This document shows, piece by piece, positions 15,674-22,650 of a stretch of DNA of 31,154 bases. Within the stretch, counting starts at the first letter, position 1. Each line of letters begins with the position of its first letter. The position numbers were made by a program, and so were the translations under genes. Origin of the DNA: Actinomycetota bacterium (GTDB taxonomy: Bacteria; Actinomycetota; Acidimicrobiia; Acidimicrobiales; Ilumatobacteraceae); NCBI GenBank assembly GCA_005801025.1, contig SYDZ01000040.1, positions 1 to 31,154 on the forward strand. Direction: 5' to 3'. Below the pieces are notes generated by a model, which made no database searches, was not told the DNA's origin, and saw nothing but the letters and a program-made list of their open reading frames with translations.

Positions 15674-15694
15674 CAGTCGAAGTCACATCGACTG
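15674..15694 (-). other. Inverted repeat between cytochrome c and menJ-like genes
   Basis: A perfect seven-base inverted repeat, CAGTCGA (15674-15680) and TCGACTG (15688-15694), with a seven-base loop, lies in the 104-bp gap between the two minus-strand genes. No T-tract follows in the minus direction, so it may be a processing or attenuation hairpin rather than a terminator, or an operator for the downstream gene. Confidence 0.35.
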
Positions 15695-15707
15695 GGTACT
15701 GGCCTTT

Positions 15708-16526
15708 TCAGCCAGCGACCATCACTTCTTGGTCGGCTGGGGTGCCAAGGCGGGGAGCGGTTCCGATACCCAATTCGGGGGACTCAAAGGTCAAAGTTCC
15801 AGATTCAAGGTCAAGAAAAATCTGGCTCTCTGGACTACACCACTTTTCGTACTCTTCGGCCCATTCTCCAGCGTCATCAGCACCTGAAATGTCATAACGA
15901 ATATGGCAGATGAGTCCTAAAATCTCTGCTTCGGTGAGCGCCCCACCGGCTTTTTCCCCTTGGGCGGGCATCACTCCACCGTTGTAAGACCGGGGATAGT
16001 GAGCCCCGCCCTCGCGATTCGGATCGCCGTAGGATGCGACTCCGGCGGCCTCGTAGGCCTCGGTTCCGGCATACACCCAATTCAACATGTCTTCAATATG
16101 AGGGAAAGTCTTCAACGACTCACCGTCTTTCAAGACTCGACCGGCACCACCTGCGCCGTCGGCACCGTGACAACTTGCGCAGGCACCGTAGTTCTCCATT
16201 CCGAGAGCAATCGGACCCTGTGCTTCGGCTTTTTGCGGCTCCAAGCCACGGACGTACATGAACAAGAAAATGGGCATCAAAGCAAGCGTGGCCATGGCCC
16301 AAGATGGGATGCGACCACGCGTCTTGGCGGCCGTGACATAGGCCGGATCGGGCTTCTTTGCGGGCTTTTGAGCCTCAGTTTCCACCAAAACTCGGGCGGT
16401 GGGTGTCGTTGCGCCAGTCGTCGCCGGAACTGCAGCGCCTGCAGAAACCTCTGTCGAAGAGGCATCCCCGCCAGCGGCCTTTCGGTCGCGGGATCGTTTT
16501 AAGAGGTGCTCGGGAATTTCGGTCAC
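15708..16526 (-). CDS. Membrane-anchored monoheme cytochrome c
   Basis: A 272-residue protein from a GTG start with AGGA seven bases upstream. Residues 1-11 are MTEIPEHLLKR, shared with the cytochrome b C-terminal subunit. Residues 12-72 form a cytoplasmic Ala/Thr/Lys-rich linker. A membrane helix spans about 75-93. The outer domain has one heme site, CASCH (C116, C119, H120), with M188 in GGVMPAQG as the likely sixth ligand. Two more Cys occur near the C-terminus (LICHIRY and EKWCSPE). It probably moves electrons between the bc complex and a terminal oxidase. It is transcribed away from the bc operon across a 418-bp region. No oxidase genes lie in the window to test this. Confidence 0.85.
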   Translation of the reverse strand: MTEIPEHLLKRSRDRKAAGGDASSTEVSAGAAVPATTGATTPTARVLVETEAQKPAKKPDPAYVTAAKTRGRIPSWAMATLALMPIFLFMYVRGLEPQKAEAQGPIALGMENYGACASCHGADGAGGAGRVLKDGESLKTFPHIEDMLNWVYAGTEAYEAAGVASYGDPNREGGAHYPRSYNGGVMPAQGEKAGGALTEAEILGLICHIRYDISGADDAGEWAEEYEKWCSPESQIFLDLESGTLTFESPELGIGTAPRLGTPADQEVMVAG

Positions 16527-16944
16527 GGGCCAGTCCTTTCGGGCGTGGGGTACGACAATTTTTTGACAACGACCGAGTGGCTGTCGTCTTGAATAAGAAG
16601 ACTAGAGCGCGAGTGAGGCTATGACGGAATTCCTAGCCTTTTCTGGGGCAAAAACTCCTAGGAATCTTGTCACTTAGGTACCGTGAACTAACGCACAACC
16701 CACCTCAGGGGTAGTCCACGGCGATAGACCTCAAGTAGTGAAAGATTCCGATTTTCAGCAATGCCGTCATAATTTTCTGTGTGCCCGAAATCTTTGTTTG
16801 TTCTTGTGAGTGAGTTGGGTCGCGCGAGGCTCTTGACGACTAAGGTTCTAGTCAGTTCTTCTAGAGATTTTTAATACAGCTAAGTCCACGAAACTCAAAC
16901 ATGTATCGACCTCGTTACAAGGCACGGAAGGGAATACCGGCTAG
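16527..16944. promoter_or_regulatory. Divergent regulatory region between cytochrome c and the bc/nuo operon
   Basis: No gene or tRNA is visible in these 418 bp. The region must hold promoters for both directions. Visible elements are a near-consensus -35 box TTGACG at 16833-16838 without an obvious partner -10 box, a TAATAC at 16872-16877, a GACTA/TAGTC inverted repeat at 16838-16853 and the longer inverted repeat listed separately. The plus-strand start at 16945 is preceded by GGAAGGGAA about 14 bases away, a rather distant ribosome site. The exact promoters cannot be assigned by eye. Confidence 0.5.
16629..16665. repeat. Eight-base inverted repeat, possible operator
   Basis: ATTCCTAG at 16629-16636 and its exact complement CTAGGAAT at 16658-16665 are separated by 21 bases, so the half-sites are three DNA turns apart. 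They lie in the divergent region about 100 bp upstream of the cytochrome c start. This spacing suits two protein dimers or a looped site, or the repeat may be chance. I recognise no known regulator's consensus. Confidence 0.3.
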
Positions 16945-17421
16945 ATGCTGGCGATTGACATCCTGAAATGGCCAGGAATGAATCAGGCTTTCCTGTTCTC
17001 CTTGGCTTTGACAACAATTCTTGCGGGTCTTGTTTTTGTGTACGGCAAACGCCGTCCTATCGGTACTCCCATGTCATGGGGCGAGGCGATGTTTGGCTCT
17101 GTGTACGCATTTTTCCTGATGTTCTTGGCTTACGGAGTTGTGCCTCATCAATGGTTAGTCCATGTTCAAAATGAACTCGGTTGGCAATCCGACAAGCCAT
17201 TCCTCGGACCGGGATCAATCTTTAAATCCCAAGCAGCCGGTGGAAGTTTCCCGTTTGATATCAACTATCTGCAGATTGGTGATATCGCCGTCACTGGTAT
17301 TTATGGATTGTTTCTGGGCGCTCAGATTTACATGTGGACGTGGTGGCAAAAGCGTGGCGCAACAAAGTCCACCGAGGTTGAGCAATCTAGTTACGGTCGT
17401 CCTTTGGTGAAGAAGGCATAA
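16945..17421 (+). CDS. Unknown three-TM membrane protein, first gene of the bc operon
   Basis: A 158-residue protein with three membrane segments, at about 13-33, 49-71 and 108-128. Conserved-looking features are a basic loop YGKRRPIGTPMSWGEAMFGS after helix 1, VVPHQWLVHVQNELGWQSDKP outside helix 2, and a Trp-rich end to helix 3 (YMWTWWQKRG). It has no Cys and only one His pair region (HQW, HVQ), so no heme or cluster site is evident. It ends five bases before the ferredoxin gene, in the same transcript as cytochrome b and Rieske. I do not recognise a family. An accessory or assembly subunit of the bc complex is a reasonable inference. Confidence 0.7.
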   Translation: MLAIDILKWPGMNQAFLFSLALTTILAGLVFVYGKRRPIGTPMSWGEAMFGSVYAFFLMFLAYGVVPHQWLVHVQNELGWQSDKPFLGPGSIFKSQAAGGSFPFDINYLQIGDIAVTGIYGLFLGAQIYMWTWWQKRGATKSTEVEQSSYGRPLVKKA

Positions 17422-17425
17422 TCCC

Positions 17426-17839
17426 ATGACTCGCACTGACGCCAATCCGCCAATGATGCCGTACTCCGACCAGTATCAACTGGTTGAAGTTGACGCTGAT
17501 TATCTCACCAAGGCGGTGAAGCCCAAGCAATTCATTCATATCGACCAGTCGGAATGCATCATGTGCGAGGGTTGCGTTGATATCTGTCCGTGGAAGTGCA
17601 TCCACATGGTGACTCCCGATGCTGTGGCAGAAGCCACCAACACCGAGCTCCCTGGGCTTGACCCTAACGACCATGTTCTGTTCATTATTGATGATGATGT
17701 TTGTACGCGTTGTGCACTGTGCGTCGATCGGTGTCCGACCGGCGTCATCATTCTTGGCAAGGCTGGTGCGGCTCTCGCAACTGGCGACACTCACACACGT
17801 ACCGCTAATCACGGTTACGCATATGGAATGCGTTTCTAG
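17426..17839 (+). CDS. 2[4Fe-4S] ferredoxin encoded within the bc operon
   Basis: A 137-residue soluble protein with two ferredoxin clusters. The first is CIMCEGCVDICPWKC (about residues 45-59) and the second is CTRCALCVDRCPTG (about 93-106). The 33-residue insert between them and the 40-residue N-terminal arm make it longer than simple bacterial ferredoxins. The dicluster pattern is close to NuoI-type and other membrane-associated ferredoxins, but no membrane segment is seen. It lies 5 bp after the unknown 3-TM gene and 11 bp before cytochrome b. This suggests it exchanges electrons with, or docks on, the bc complex, which is unusual for this complex. The fold call is certain; the role is inferred. 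Confidence 0.88.
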   Translation: MTRTDANPPMMPYSDQYQLVEVDADYLTKAVKPKQFIHIDQSECIMCEGCVDICPWKCIHMVTPDAVAEATNTELPGLDPNDHVLFIIDDDVCTRCALCVDRCPTGVIILGKAGAALATGDTHTRTANHGYAYGMRF

Positions 17840-17850
17840 GAGAAAAACCC

Positions 17851-18633
17851 ATGGCAAAAGTCATTGACGATCCTCGTCCAACAGCAAAAGAGCGTCTGAA
17901 TCAGACGGTAGAGAATGTTCAAGGCAGTCAAGCCTGGAACTCAATCTTCCGTCCTGGTTCTATTTTCCGTAAGGGCTACACCGATAGCCCACGTAACCGC
18001 TCGTACGTCATCATGAACTCGGTGCTTTATCACTTGCATCCCGTGAAGGTCAAGCGTCATGCCGTCAAGGTGAGCTACACCTTGTGTTTGGGTGGACTCA
18101 GTTTCTTCCTCTTCATTCACTTAACGGTGACAGGCATTTTCTTGATGTTCTTCTACCGCCCTGAAGCCACGGCAGCGTGGAATGACATCAGTAGTTTGCA
18201 GACCTCGGTGGCCTTCGGATTACTTGTGCGAAATATGCATCGATGGGGAGCACACTTAATGGTGCTCTCGGTGTTCTTGCACATGGCCCGTGTTTTTTAT
18301 CATGGTGCGTACAAAGCTCCGCGTGAATTTAACTGGGTGATCGGTGTCGTCTTATTGACACTGACCTTGCTCCTTTCCTTCACAGGTTATTTGCTTCCAT
18401 GGGATCAGTTGTCAATGTGGGCGGTCGCCGTGGGTACCAACATGATGGGGTATACCCCAGTCTTTGGTTCTCAAGTGCGTTTTGTATTGCTCGGTGGTGT
18501 TGAGATCGGTTCTGAGACGTTGCTGCGATGGTATGTGCTGCATGTTCTCATGTTGCCTTTCGTCATCGTGATTTTCATGGCTATCCACTTCTGGCGTGTC
18601 CGCAAGGACGGTGGCATCTCAGGTCCGTTGTGA
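17851..18633 (+). CDS. Cytochrome b, N-terminal half (b6-like)
   Basis: A 260-residue protein with four membrane helices and the quinol-oxidising heme b core. Heme ligands are H130 and H144 in helix B (NMHRWGAH and FLHMAR) and H231 and H246 in helix D (VLHVLML and IHFWRV). Fourteen residues lie between the helix D ligands, as in cytochrome b6; classical bc1 has thirteen. C79 in LCLGG lines up with Cys35 of cytochrome b6, which binds the extra heme c_i in b6f and Bacillus-type complexes. The protein ends after helix D, and the rest is the next gene. AGGAG lies nine bases before the ATG. Actinomycetia usually have a single fused QcrB, so this form is noteworthy. Confidence 0.92.
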   Translation: MAKVIDDPRPTAKERLNQTVENVQGSQAWNSIFRPGSIFRKGYTDSPRNRSYVIMNSVLYHLHPVKVKRHAVKVSYTLCLGGLSFFLFIHLTVTGIFLMFFYRPEATAAWNDISSLQTSVAFGLLVRNMHRWGAHLMVLSVFLHMARVFYHGAYKAPREFNWVIGVVLLTLTLLLSFTGYLLPWDQLSMWAVAVGTNMMGYTPVFGSQVRFVLLGGVEIGSETLLRWYVLHVLMLPFVIVIFMAIHFWRVRKDGGISGPL

Positions 18634-18660
18634 CCAGTGCCTGAAAGGAAATGACTCAAC

Positions 18661-19413
18661 ATGACTGAAATCCCCGAACACCTTTTGAAGCGAGCGCAAG
18701 CCGCTCGCGATCAGGCCGCTGCGCAGGCTGGCGCGGCGTCCCCTAGTTCCAGTGATGCTTCAGCCGCAGATCCGCGCATTCCGGCTCATCTTCTTGAGCG
18801 CAGCAAAGCGGCGAAAGATAAAACTGGCGGAGCGCAAGTTGCTGTCGCCGAAAAGGTGGGTGCCCTTGTGGGTGCTGCTCCAGTCGCCGCAGGTCTGCCC
18901 ATCGGAGCGGGTCCAGGTGGTCATACTCAACGTTTGTTGACAGTCGTCAAGTCGGGCTCGATTCAAGATGTCAAAGCCACCCCAGTTGACAAAGTGCATA
19001 CGTGGCCTCACCTGCTGGCAGTTGAATTTGTGGCGGCCGTTGCTTGCACTGCGTTTTTGTTCTTCGTGGCAATCTTCGTCAATGCTCCCTTGTTGCAGTT
19101 GGCTAACCCCAACCAAACGCCCAACCCGTCAAAGGCTCCTTGGTACTTCTTGGGACTTCAAGAATTGTTGACGATGTTCCACCCGATGGTGGCTGGTGTG
19201 ACAATTCCTGGAGTGGCATTGTTTGCTTTAATTTTGGCTCCGTTCATTGACAAGAATCCGTCCAACAAACCTGAGGACCGCAAGTTTGCGACTTCGATCA
19301 TGACTATTCACCTGATGTTTTGGGCCGTGTTGGTCATCATCGGATCTTTCTTCCGTGGCCCTGGTTTCAACTTCGTCTTCCCTTGGCGGGACGGCCTGTT
19401 CTTCGAGTTGTGA
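18661..19413 (+). CDS. Cytochrome b, C-terminal half (subunit IV-like) with IPxHLLxR N-terminal motifs
   Basis: A 250-residue protein. The first 110 residues are a low-complexity Ala/Ser-rich cytoplasmic arm. It carries MTEIPEHLLKR at 1-11 and a second copy, IPAHLLERS, at 40-48. The body has three helices (about 116-140, 176-196, 211-231). Between the first two is NPSKAPWYFLGLQELL, the quinol-site loop in the PWYF form typical of Gram-positive and deltaproteobacterial subunit IV. It completes the quinol oxidation site with the b6-like protein and Rieske. A ribosome site AAAGGA lies upstream, and the gap to the b6 gene is 27 bp. The long arm is absent from plant subunit IV and resembles the start of the minus-strand cytochrome c. 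Confidence 0.9.
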   Translation: MTEIPEHLLKRAQAARDQAAAQAGAASPSSSDASAADPRIPAHLLERSKAAKDKTGGAQVAVAEKVGALVGAAPVAAGLPIGAGPGGHTQRLLTVVKSGSIQDVKATPVDKVHTWPHLLAVEFVAAVACTAFLFFVAIFVNAPLLQLANPNQTPNPSKAPWYFLGLQELLTMFHPMVAGVTIPGVALFALILAPFIDKNPSNKPEDRKFATSIMTIHLMFWAVLVIIGSFFRGPGFNFVFPWRDGLFFEL

Positions 19414-19426
19414 GGATCACACTTTT

Positions 19427-20284
19427 ATGACACCGCTAGCAACAATCGTTTTAGTTATCCTCGCCCTAGTGGTGTTGGCTGCTGTCATGGTCATTACTTC
19501 AGCGCGACGCTCTGATGTACGCGGCGCAGGAGCCCTTGCGCGAGAAACTGTGAAGCGTGACAAGTCAATTAAGGCTGAAGCGGGAGATGCTCCTTCAGGA
19601 TCTGCGTATGAATCACAGGCAATCGCTACTCGCACCGCCGTTCTTGAAAAAGCTACTGAAGTCGCCCCAGTGGTCTGGCGAGCGCCAGATCAAGAGGCCG
19701 TTGATGTTTCCCGTCGCCAGTTTTTCAACCGTGCGTCAATCTTTTTGGTGCTCACGGGTACAGCGGCATTTGGCGCTTCGCTGATTGCCTTTTTGTGGCC
19801 TCGGGCTGGCGGCGGTTTCGGTTCCAAGGTGAATGTCGGTCGCCTTGATGACTTGATAGCGCAGATTCGCAGTGAACGCGGTTTTGTCTATAAGCCCGAG
19901 GCGCGCACTTGGCTGACCACTTACCCCGCTGATTCTCTCCCCAAGGCGCGGTTGTCGTACGGCAATCAGGGGCCAGTTTTAAACGGTATGGAAAATGGCC
20001 TTGTCGCGCTCTACCAGAAATGTCCCCACCTGGGTTGTCGAGTTCCTGAATGCAAGAGTTCGCAGTGGTTTGAATGCCCATGTCATGGATCGCAGTACGA
20101 CCGTGTTGGTGAGAAGAAGGCAGGTCCTGCGCCACGTGGTATGGATCGCTTTGGTATCAACGTGTCTAATGGAAACGTCATTGTTGACACGGGGACAATA
20201 TTTAATGGTCCTGCCATTGGTATCAACACGACTGGACAGGAAGCCGAAGGACCCCACTGCGTTTCCGGAGAGGCAAAGCACTGA
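19427..20284 (+). CDS. Rieske iron-sulfur protein with Tat signal and extra N-terminal helix
   Basis: A 285-residue protein from the ATG at 19427; the frame is open upstream but overlaps the previous gene. Box I CPHLGC (C199, H201) and box II CPCHGSQYD (C217, H220) hold the [2Fe-2S] cluster, with C204 and C219 placed for the usual disulfide. SRRQFFNRASIFLVLTG around residue 95-110 is a twin-arginine signal leading into the second membrane helix (104-124). An additional helix sits at residues 3-25, with a 70-residue linker between. Actinomycete QcrA normally has three helices, so two is intermediate. It accepts electrons from quinol and passes them to a cytochrome c. Confidence 0.92.
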   Translation: MTPLATIVLVILALVVLAAVMVITSARRSDVRGAGALARETVKRDKSIKAEAGDAPSGSAYESQAIATRTAVLEKATEVAPVVWRAPDQEAVDVSRRQFFNRASIFLVLTGTAAFGASLIAFLWPRAGGGFGSKVNVGRLDDLIAQIRSERGFVYKPEARTWLTTYPADSLPKARLSYGNQGPVLNGMENGLVALYQKCPHLGCRVPECKSSQWFECPCHGSQYDRVGEKKAGPAPRGMDRFGINVSNGNVIVDTGTIFNGPAIGINTTGQEAEGPHCVSGEAKH

Positions 20285-20286
20285 TC

Positions 20287-21351
20287 ATGATTTCGCTCGT
20301 CACTTCTACTTTCGCCTCGCTCATAGCACTGTTTTTCGTCATCGGTTACGTCACCTATGCATTCTTCAATCGATCAGCGGGTCGCGCTGAGATTGGTTCA
20401 GAGATTGAACTTGCCGCTAACCGTAAAGAATATTTTGATGATGAAATTCTTGAGGGTAAGCGCCTGCAGAAAATGCAATTGCTCGGTGTCTTGATGCTGG
20501 CAACGATCACTATTGGATTACCTGCTTACTGGATTTTGGAACCGAGTCGTCAAGCCGGCGCAACAAGCGGTAAAGAAAATCGCTTTATTGAGTGGGGCTC
20601 AAACCTTTTTGCTCCAACTGCTGAGGGTGGATTCAACTGCGCTGGTTGTCATGGTGGAATGAAAGGCCCAGGTGGTGCCGCTCCGTACACAATCACTGAT
20701 TCTAAAACTGGTGAAGTGAAATCAGTGTTGTGGAAAGCCCCAGCAATTAACACCGTCTTTTATCGTTTTGATGAAAGTGAAGTTCGTTTCATCCTGCAAT
20801 ACGGCCGTCCGTTTTCGCCAATGTCCCCGTGGGGGATTGAGGGTGGTGGACCACTCAACGCCCAACAGATTGACACGTTATTGGCGTACCTCAAGAGCAT
20901 TCAGATTCCGCGTGAAGACTGCATCGTGGCTGACGCCAAGCCGTTGAACTGTGAAGGTGGACATTTGCCTCTGGTTGAGCAGGAAAAGGTCCAAGCCGCC
21001 GCCGAAAAGTCTGTCGCGGATGGTACCTACGGCTCAATTGGGGAAGCGCTTTTCAATCTCGAATTAGGATCAGGTGGTTTTAGTTGTGCTCGTTGCCATA
21101 CGCCTGGATGGAGTTGGGGAGAGCCTGGACAGACTGGTTCGGGCGCCTATGGCTGGAACCTCACCGGTGGAGCGACGAACAGTCACTTCGCGACTGAGCA
21201 AGAAATGATCAACTTCATCAAGGCTGGCTCAAAGTTCGGAGCGAAGTACGGTGTCCAAGGACAAGGTTCGGGTCGGATGCCTGGCTTTGGAGATTTATTA
21301 ACTGCTGAACAGATCCAACAGATCGTGAACTACGTGCGGAACGAATTATGA
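20287..21351 (+). CDS. Membrane-anchored diheme cytochrome c
   Basis: A 354-residue protein with two N-terminal membrane helices (about 7-27 and 64-84) joined by a charged cytoplasmic loop. Two class I cytochrome c domains follow. The first heme site is CAGCH (C118, C121, H122) with Met in RPFSPMSPWG as the likely ligand. The second is CARCH (C267, C270, H271) with Met in SGRMPGFG. It presumably takes the place of cytochrome c1 or diheme QcrC. The two-helix anchor at the N-terminus differs from actinomycete QcrC, which is anchored near its C-terminus. It starts two bases after the Rieske stop and overlaps the next gene by four bases. Confidence 0.9.
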   Translation: MISLVTSTFASLIALFFVIGYVTYAFFNRSAGRAEIGSEIELAANRKEYFDDEILEGKRLQKMQLLGVLMLATITIGLPAYWILEPSRQAGATSGKENRFIEWGSNLFAPTAEGGFNCAGCHGGMKGPGGAAPYTITDSKTGEVKSVLWKAPAINTVFYRFDESEVRFILQYGRPFSPMSPWGIEGGGPLNAQQIDTLLAYLKSIQIPREDCIVADAKPLNCEGGHLPLVEQEKVQAAAEKSVADGTYGSIGEALFNLELGSGGFSCARCHTPGWSWGEPGQTGSGAYGWNLTGGATNSHFATEQEMINFIKAGSKFGAKYGVQGQGSGRMPGFGDLLTAEQIQQIVNYVRNEL

Positions 21352-22166
21352 GCACCATGTTAAGCATCGCTTGGGAACCCGAAATTCGCGGGCTTCTCAC
21401 GGTCATTATCGCCGTTGTTGCCTTATGTGGAAGTGTTTACCTGATCCTTGCAACCAACATGGGTGCTCGCTTAGGACTCTTAGTTGCGCTTGCGGGACTC
21501 AGCGGTTGGATGGTCATGATGGGTGTTATCTGGATGACCTACGGCATTGGTCTCAAAGGTAATGAGCCGTCATGGAAGCCGGCGCAACCCTTCACAGTCG
21601 TACGCGATGTAGCCCTGTTACCACAGGCCGAAGTGCTCGTTAACTCGGTGAAGATTCCTGAGGGGGCATCTCCAGTTGAGGCTGCTGCTGTCGGAGCGGA
21701 AGCTCTGCGAGAAGAAAATTGGAAGGTTCTCCCAATCGATGATAAGGGTCGTGGTCAGTCCATCGCGGCGGCAGACGAAATCATTCAAGTTGAAGCCGAG
21801 TTGTACGCCGGCGGGGAATACCAAGCAGTCGCGGTGTATGACCGCGGTGGTGAGCGTTATCCAAAGATCGGCGACAAAGTTGACTTCCTTGCCTTCTTTC
21901 ACAAACCGCATTACGCGATTGTGGAAATTGCCGCTCTTGTGCCACAGAGAGTCGAACCTGGTCGCGCTCCTGCACGGCCCGTTATTGACGAGAGTAAGTC
22001 TCACCAATATATTGTCATGATTCGCGACCTTGGCACCAAGCGTCAACCAGCGTTGCTGGTCACCTTTGGCTCTGGAATCATTTTCTTCATCTGTTGCTGG
22101 ATGTTGCATCGCCGTGATCGTACTTTGGCTGCCAATCTTGCCATGCCTGTTCCTGCGGTGGCCTAA
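21348..22166 (+). CDS. Unknown three-TM protein with large soluble domain, last bc-operon gene
   Basis: A 272-residue protein. Helices lie at about 14-34, 40-66 and 235-253. A domain of about 165 residues lies between helices 2 and 3, and both ends of it face the same side. It contains QVEAELYAGGEYQAVAVYDRGG and KIGDKVDFLAFFHKPHYAIVEIAALVP, which look like beta strands. There is no CxxCH or iron-sulfur motif. It overlaps the diheme cytochrome c gene (ATGA) and is three bases before nuoA. I recognise no family. Its coupling to the cytochrome genes suggests a structural or assembly subunit of the bc complex, or of a complex I-bc supercomplex. Confidence 0.72.
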   Translation: MSTMLSIAWEPEIRGLLTVIIAVVALCGSVYLILATNMGARLGLLVALAGLSGWMVMMGVIWMTYGIGLKGNEPSWKPAQPFTVVRDVALLPQAEVLVNSVKIPEGASPVEAAAVGAEALREENWKVLPIDDKGRGQSIAAADEIIQVEAELYAGGEYQAVAVYDRGGERYPKIGDKVDFLAFFHKPHYAIVEIAALVPQRVEPGRAPARPVIDESKSHQYIVMIRDLGTKRQPALLVTFGSGIIFFICCWMLHRRDRTLAANLAMPVPAVA

Positions 22167-22169
22167 CTG

Positions 22170-22634
22170 ATGGGGCAATATCTTCCCGTTGTAGCGCTCA
22201 CCATCCTTGCCGTTCTTTTTGGGGCGTTAAGTTTTGTGGCCTCAAAGTTGCTGGCTCCTCGCCGACCGTCATTGGCGAAAGATGCGCCTTACGAATGTGG
22301 CATTGTCCCCAGCCGCGAACCACCCGAGCGTTTTCCTGTCAGTTTCTACATCGTGGCGATGTTATTTATCATGTTCGACATTGAAATCATTTTCATTTAT
22401 CCGTACGCCGCCAACCGAGCCGAACTTGGTGCCTTTGCGTTTTGGGAGATGTTTGCATTTAGCGTTGTTTTCTTCTTGGCTTTCGTTTATGTCGTAGCCC
22501 GCGGAGCCCTTGACTGGGGTCCGTTGGCAAAGGCCCGCCGTTTAGTTGATGGTGTCTCGGCAACCCGCACGACGACGACGACAATTCGTCGAGTCGGACT
22601 AGATGGTCGTCTCGGCGACGATCAGGCAGCTTGA
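22170..22634 (+). CDS. nuoA: NADH-quinone oxidoreductase subunit A
   Basis: A 154-residue protein with three membrane helices. KDAPYECGIVPSREPPERFPVSFYIVAMLFIMFDIEIIF is represented by its core YECG, RFPVSFY and FDIEIIF motifs, the family hallmark. It is a small membrane subunit next to the quinone channel of complex I. The C-terminal 35 residues after helix 3 (from about 120, Arg/Thr-rich) are longer than in Escherichia coli. It starts three bases after the unknown bc-operon gene, so complex I and the bc complex are probably co-transcribed. The nuoB start lies 16 bp downstream. Confidence 0.94.
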   Translation: MGQYLPVVALTILAVLFGALSFVASKLLAPRRPSLAKDAPYECGIVPSREPPERFPVSFYIVAMLFIMFDIEIIFIYPYAANRAELGAFAFWEMFAFSVVFFLAFVYVVARGALDWGPLAKARRLVDGVSATRTTTTTIRRVGLDGRLGDDQAA

Positions 22635-22650
22635 GCGTTGGGGGACTGAC

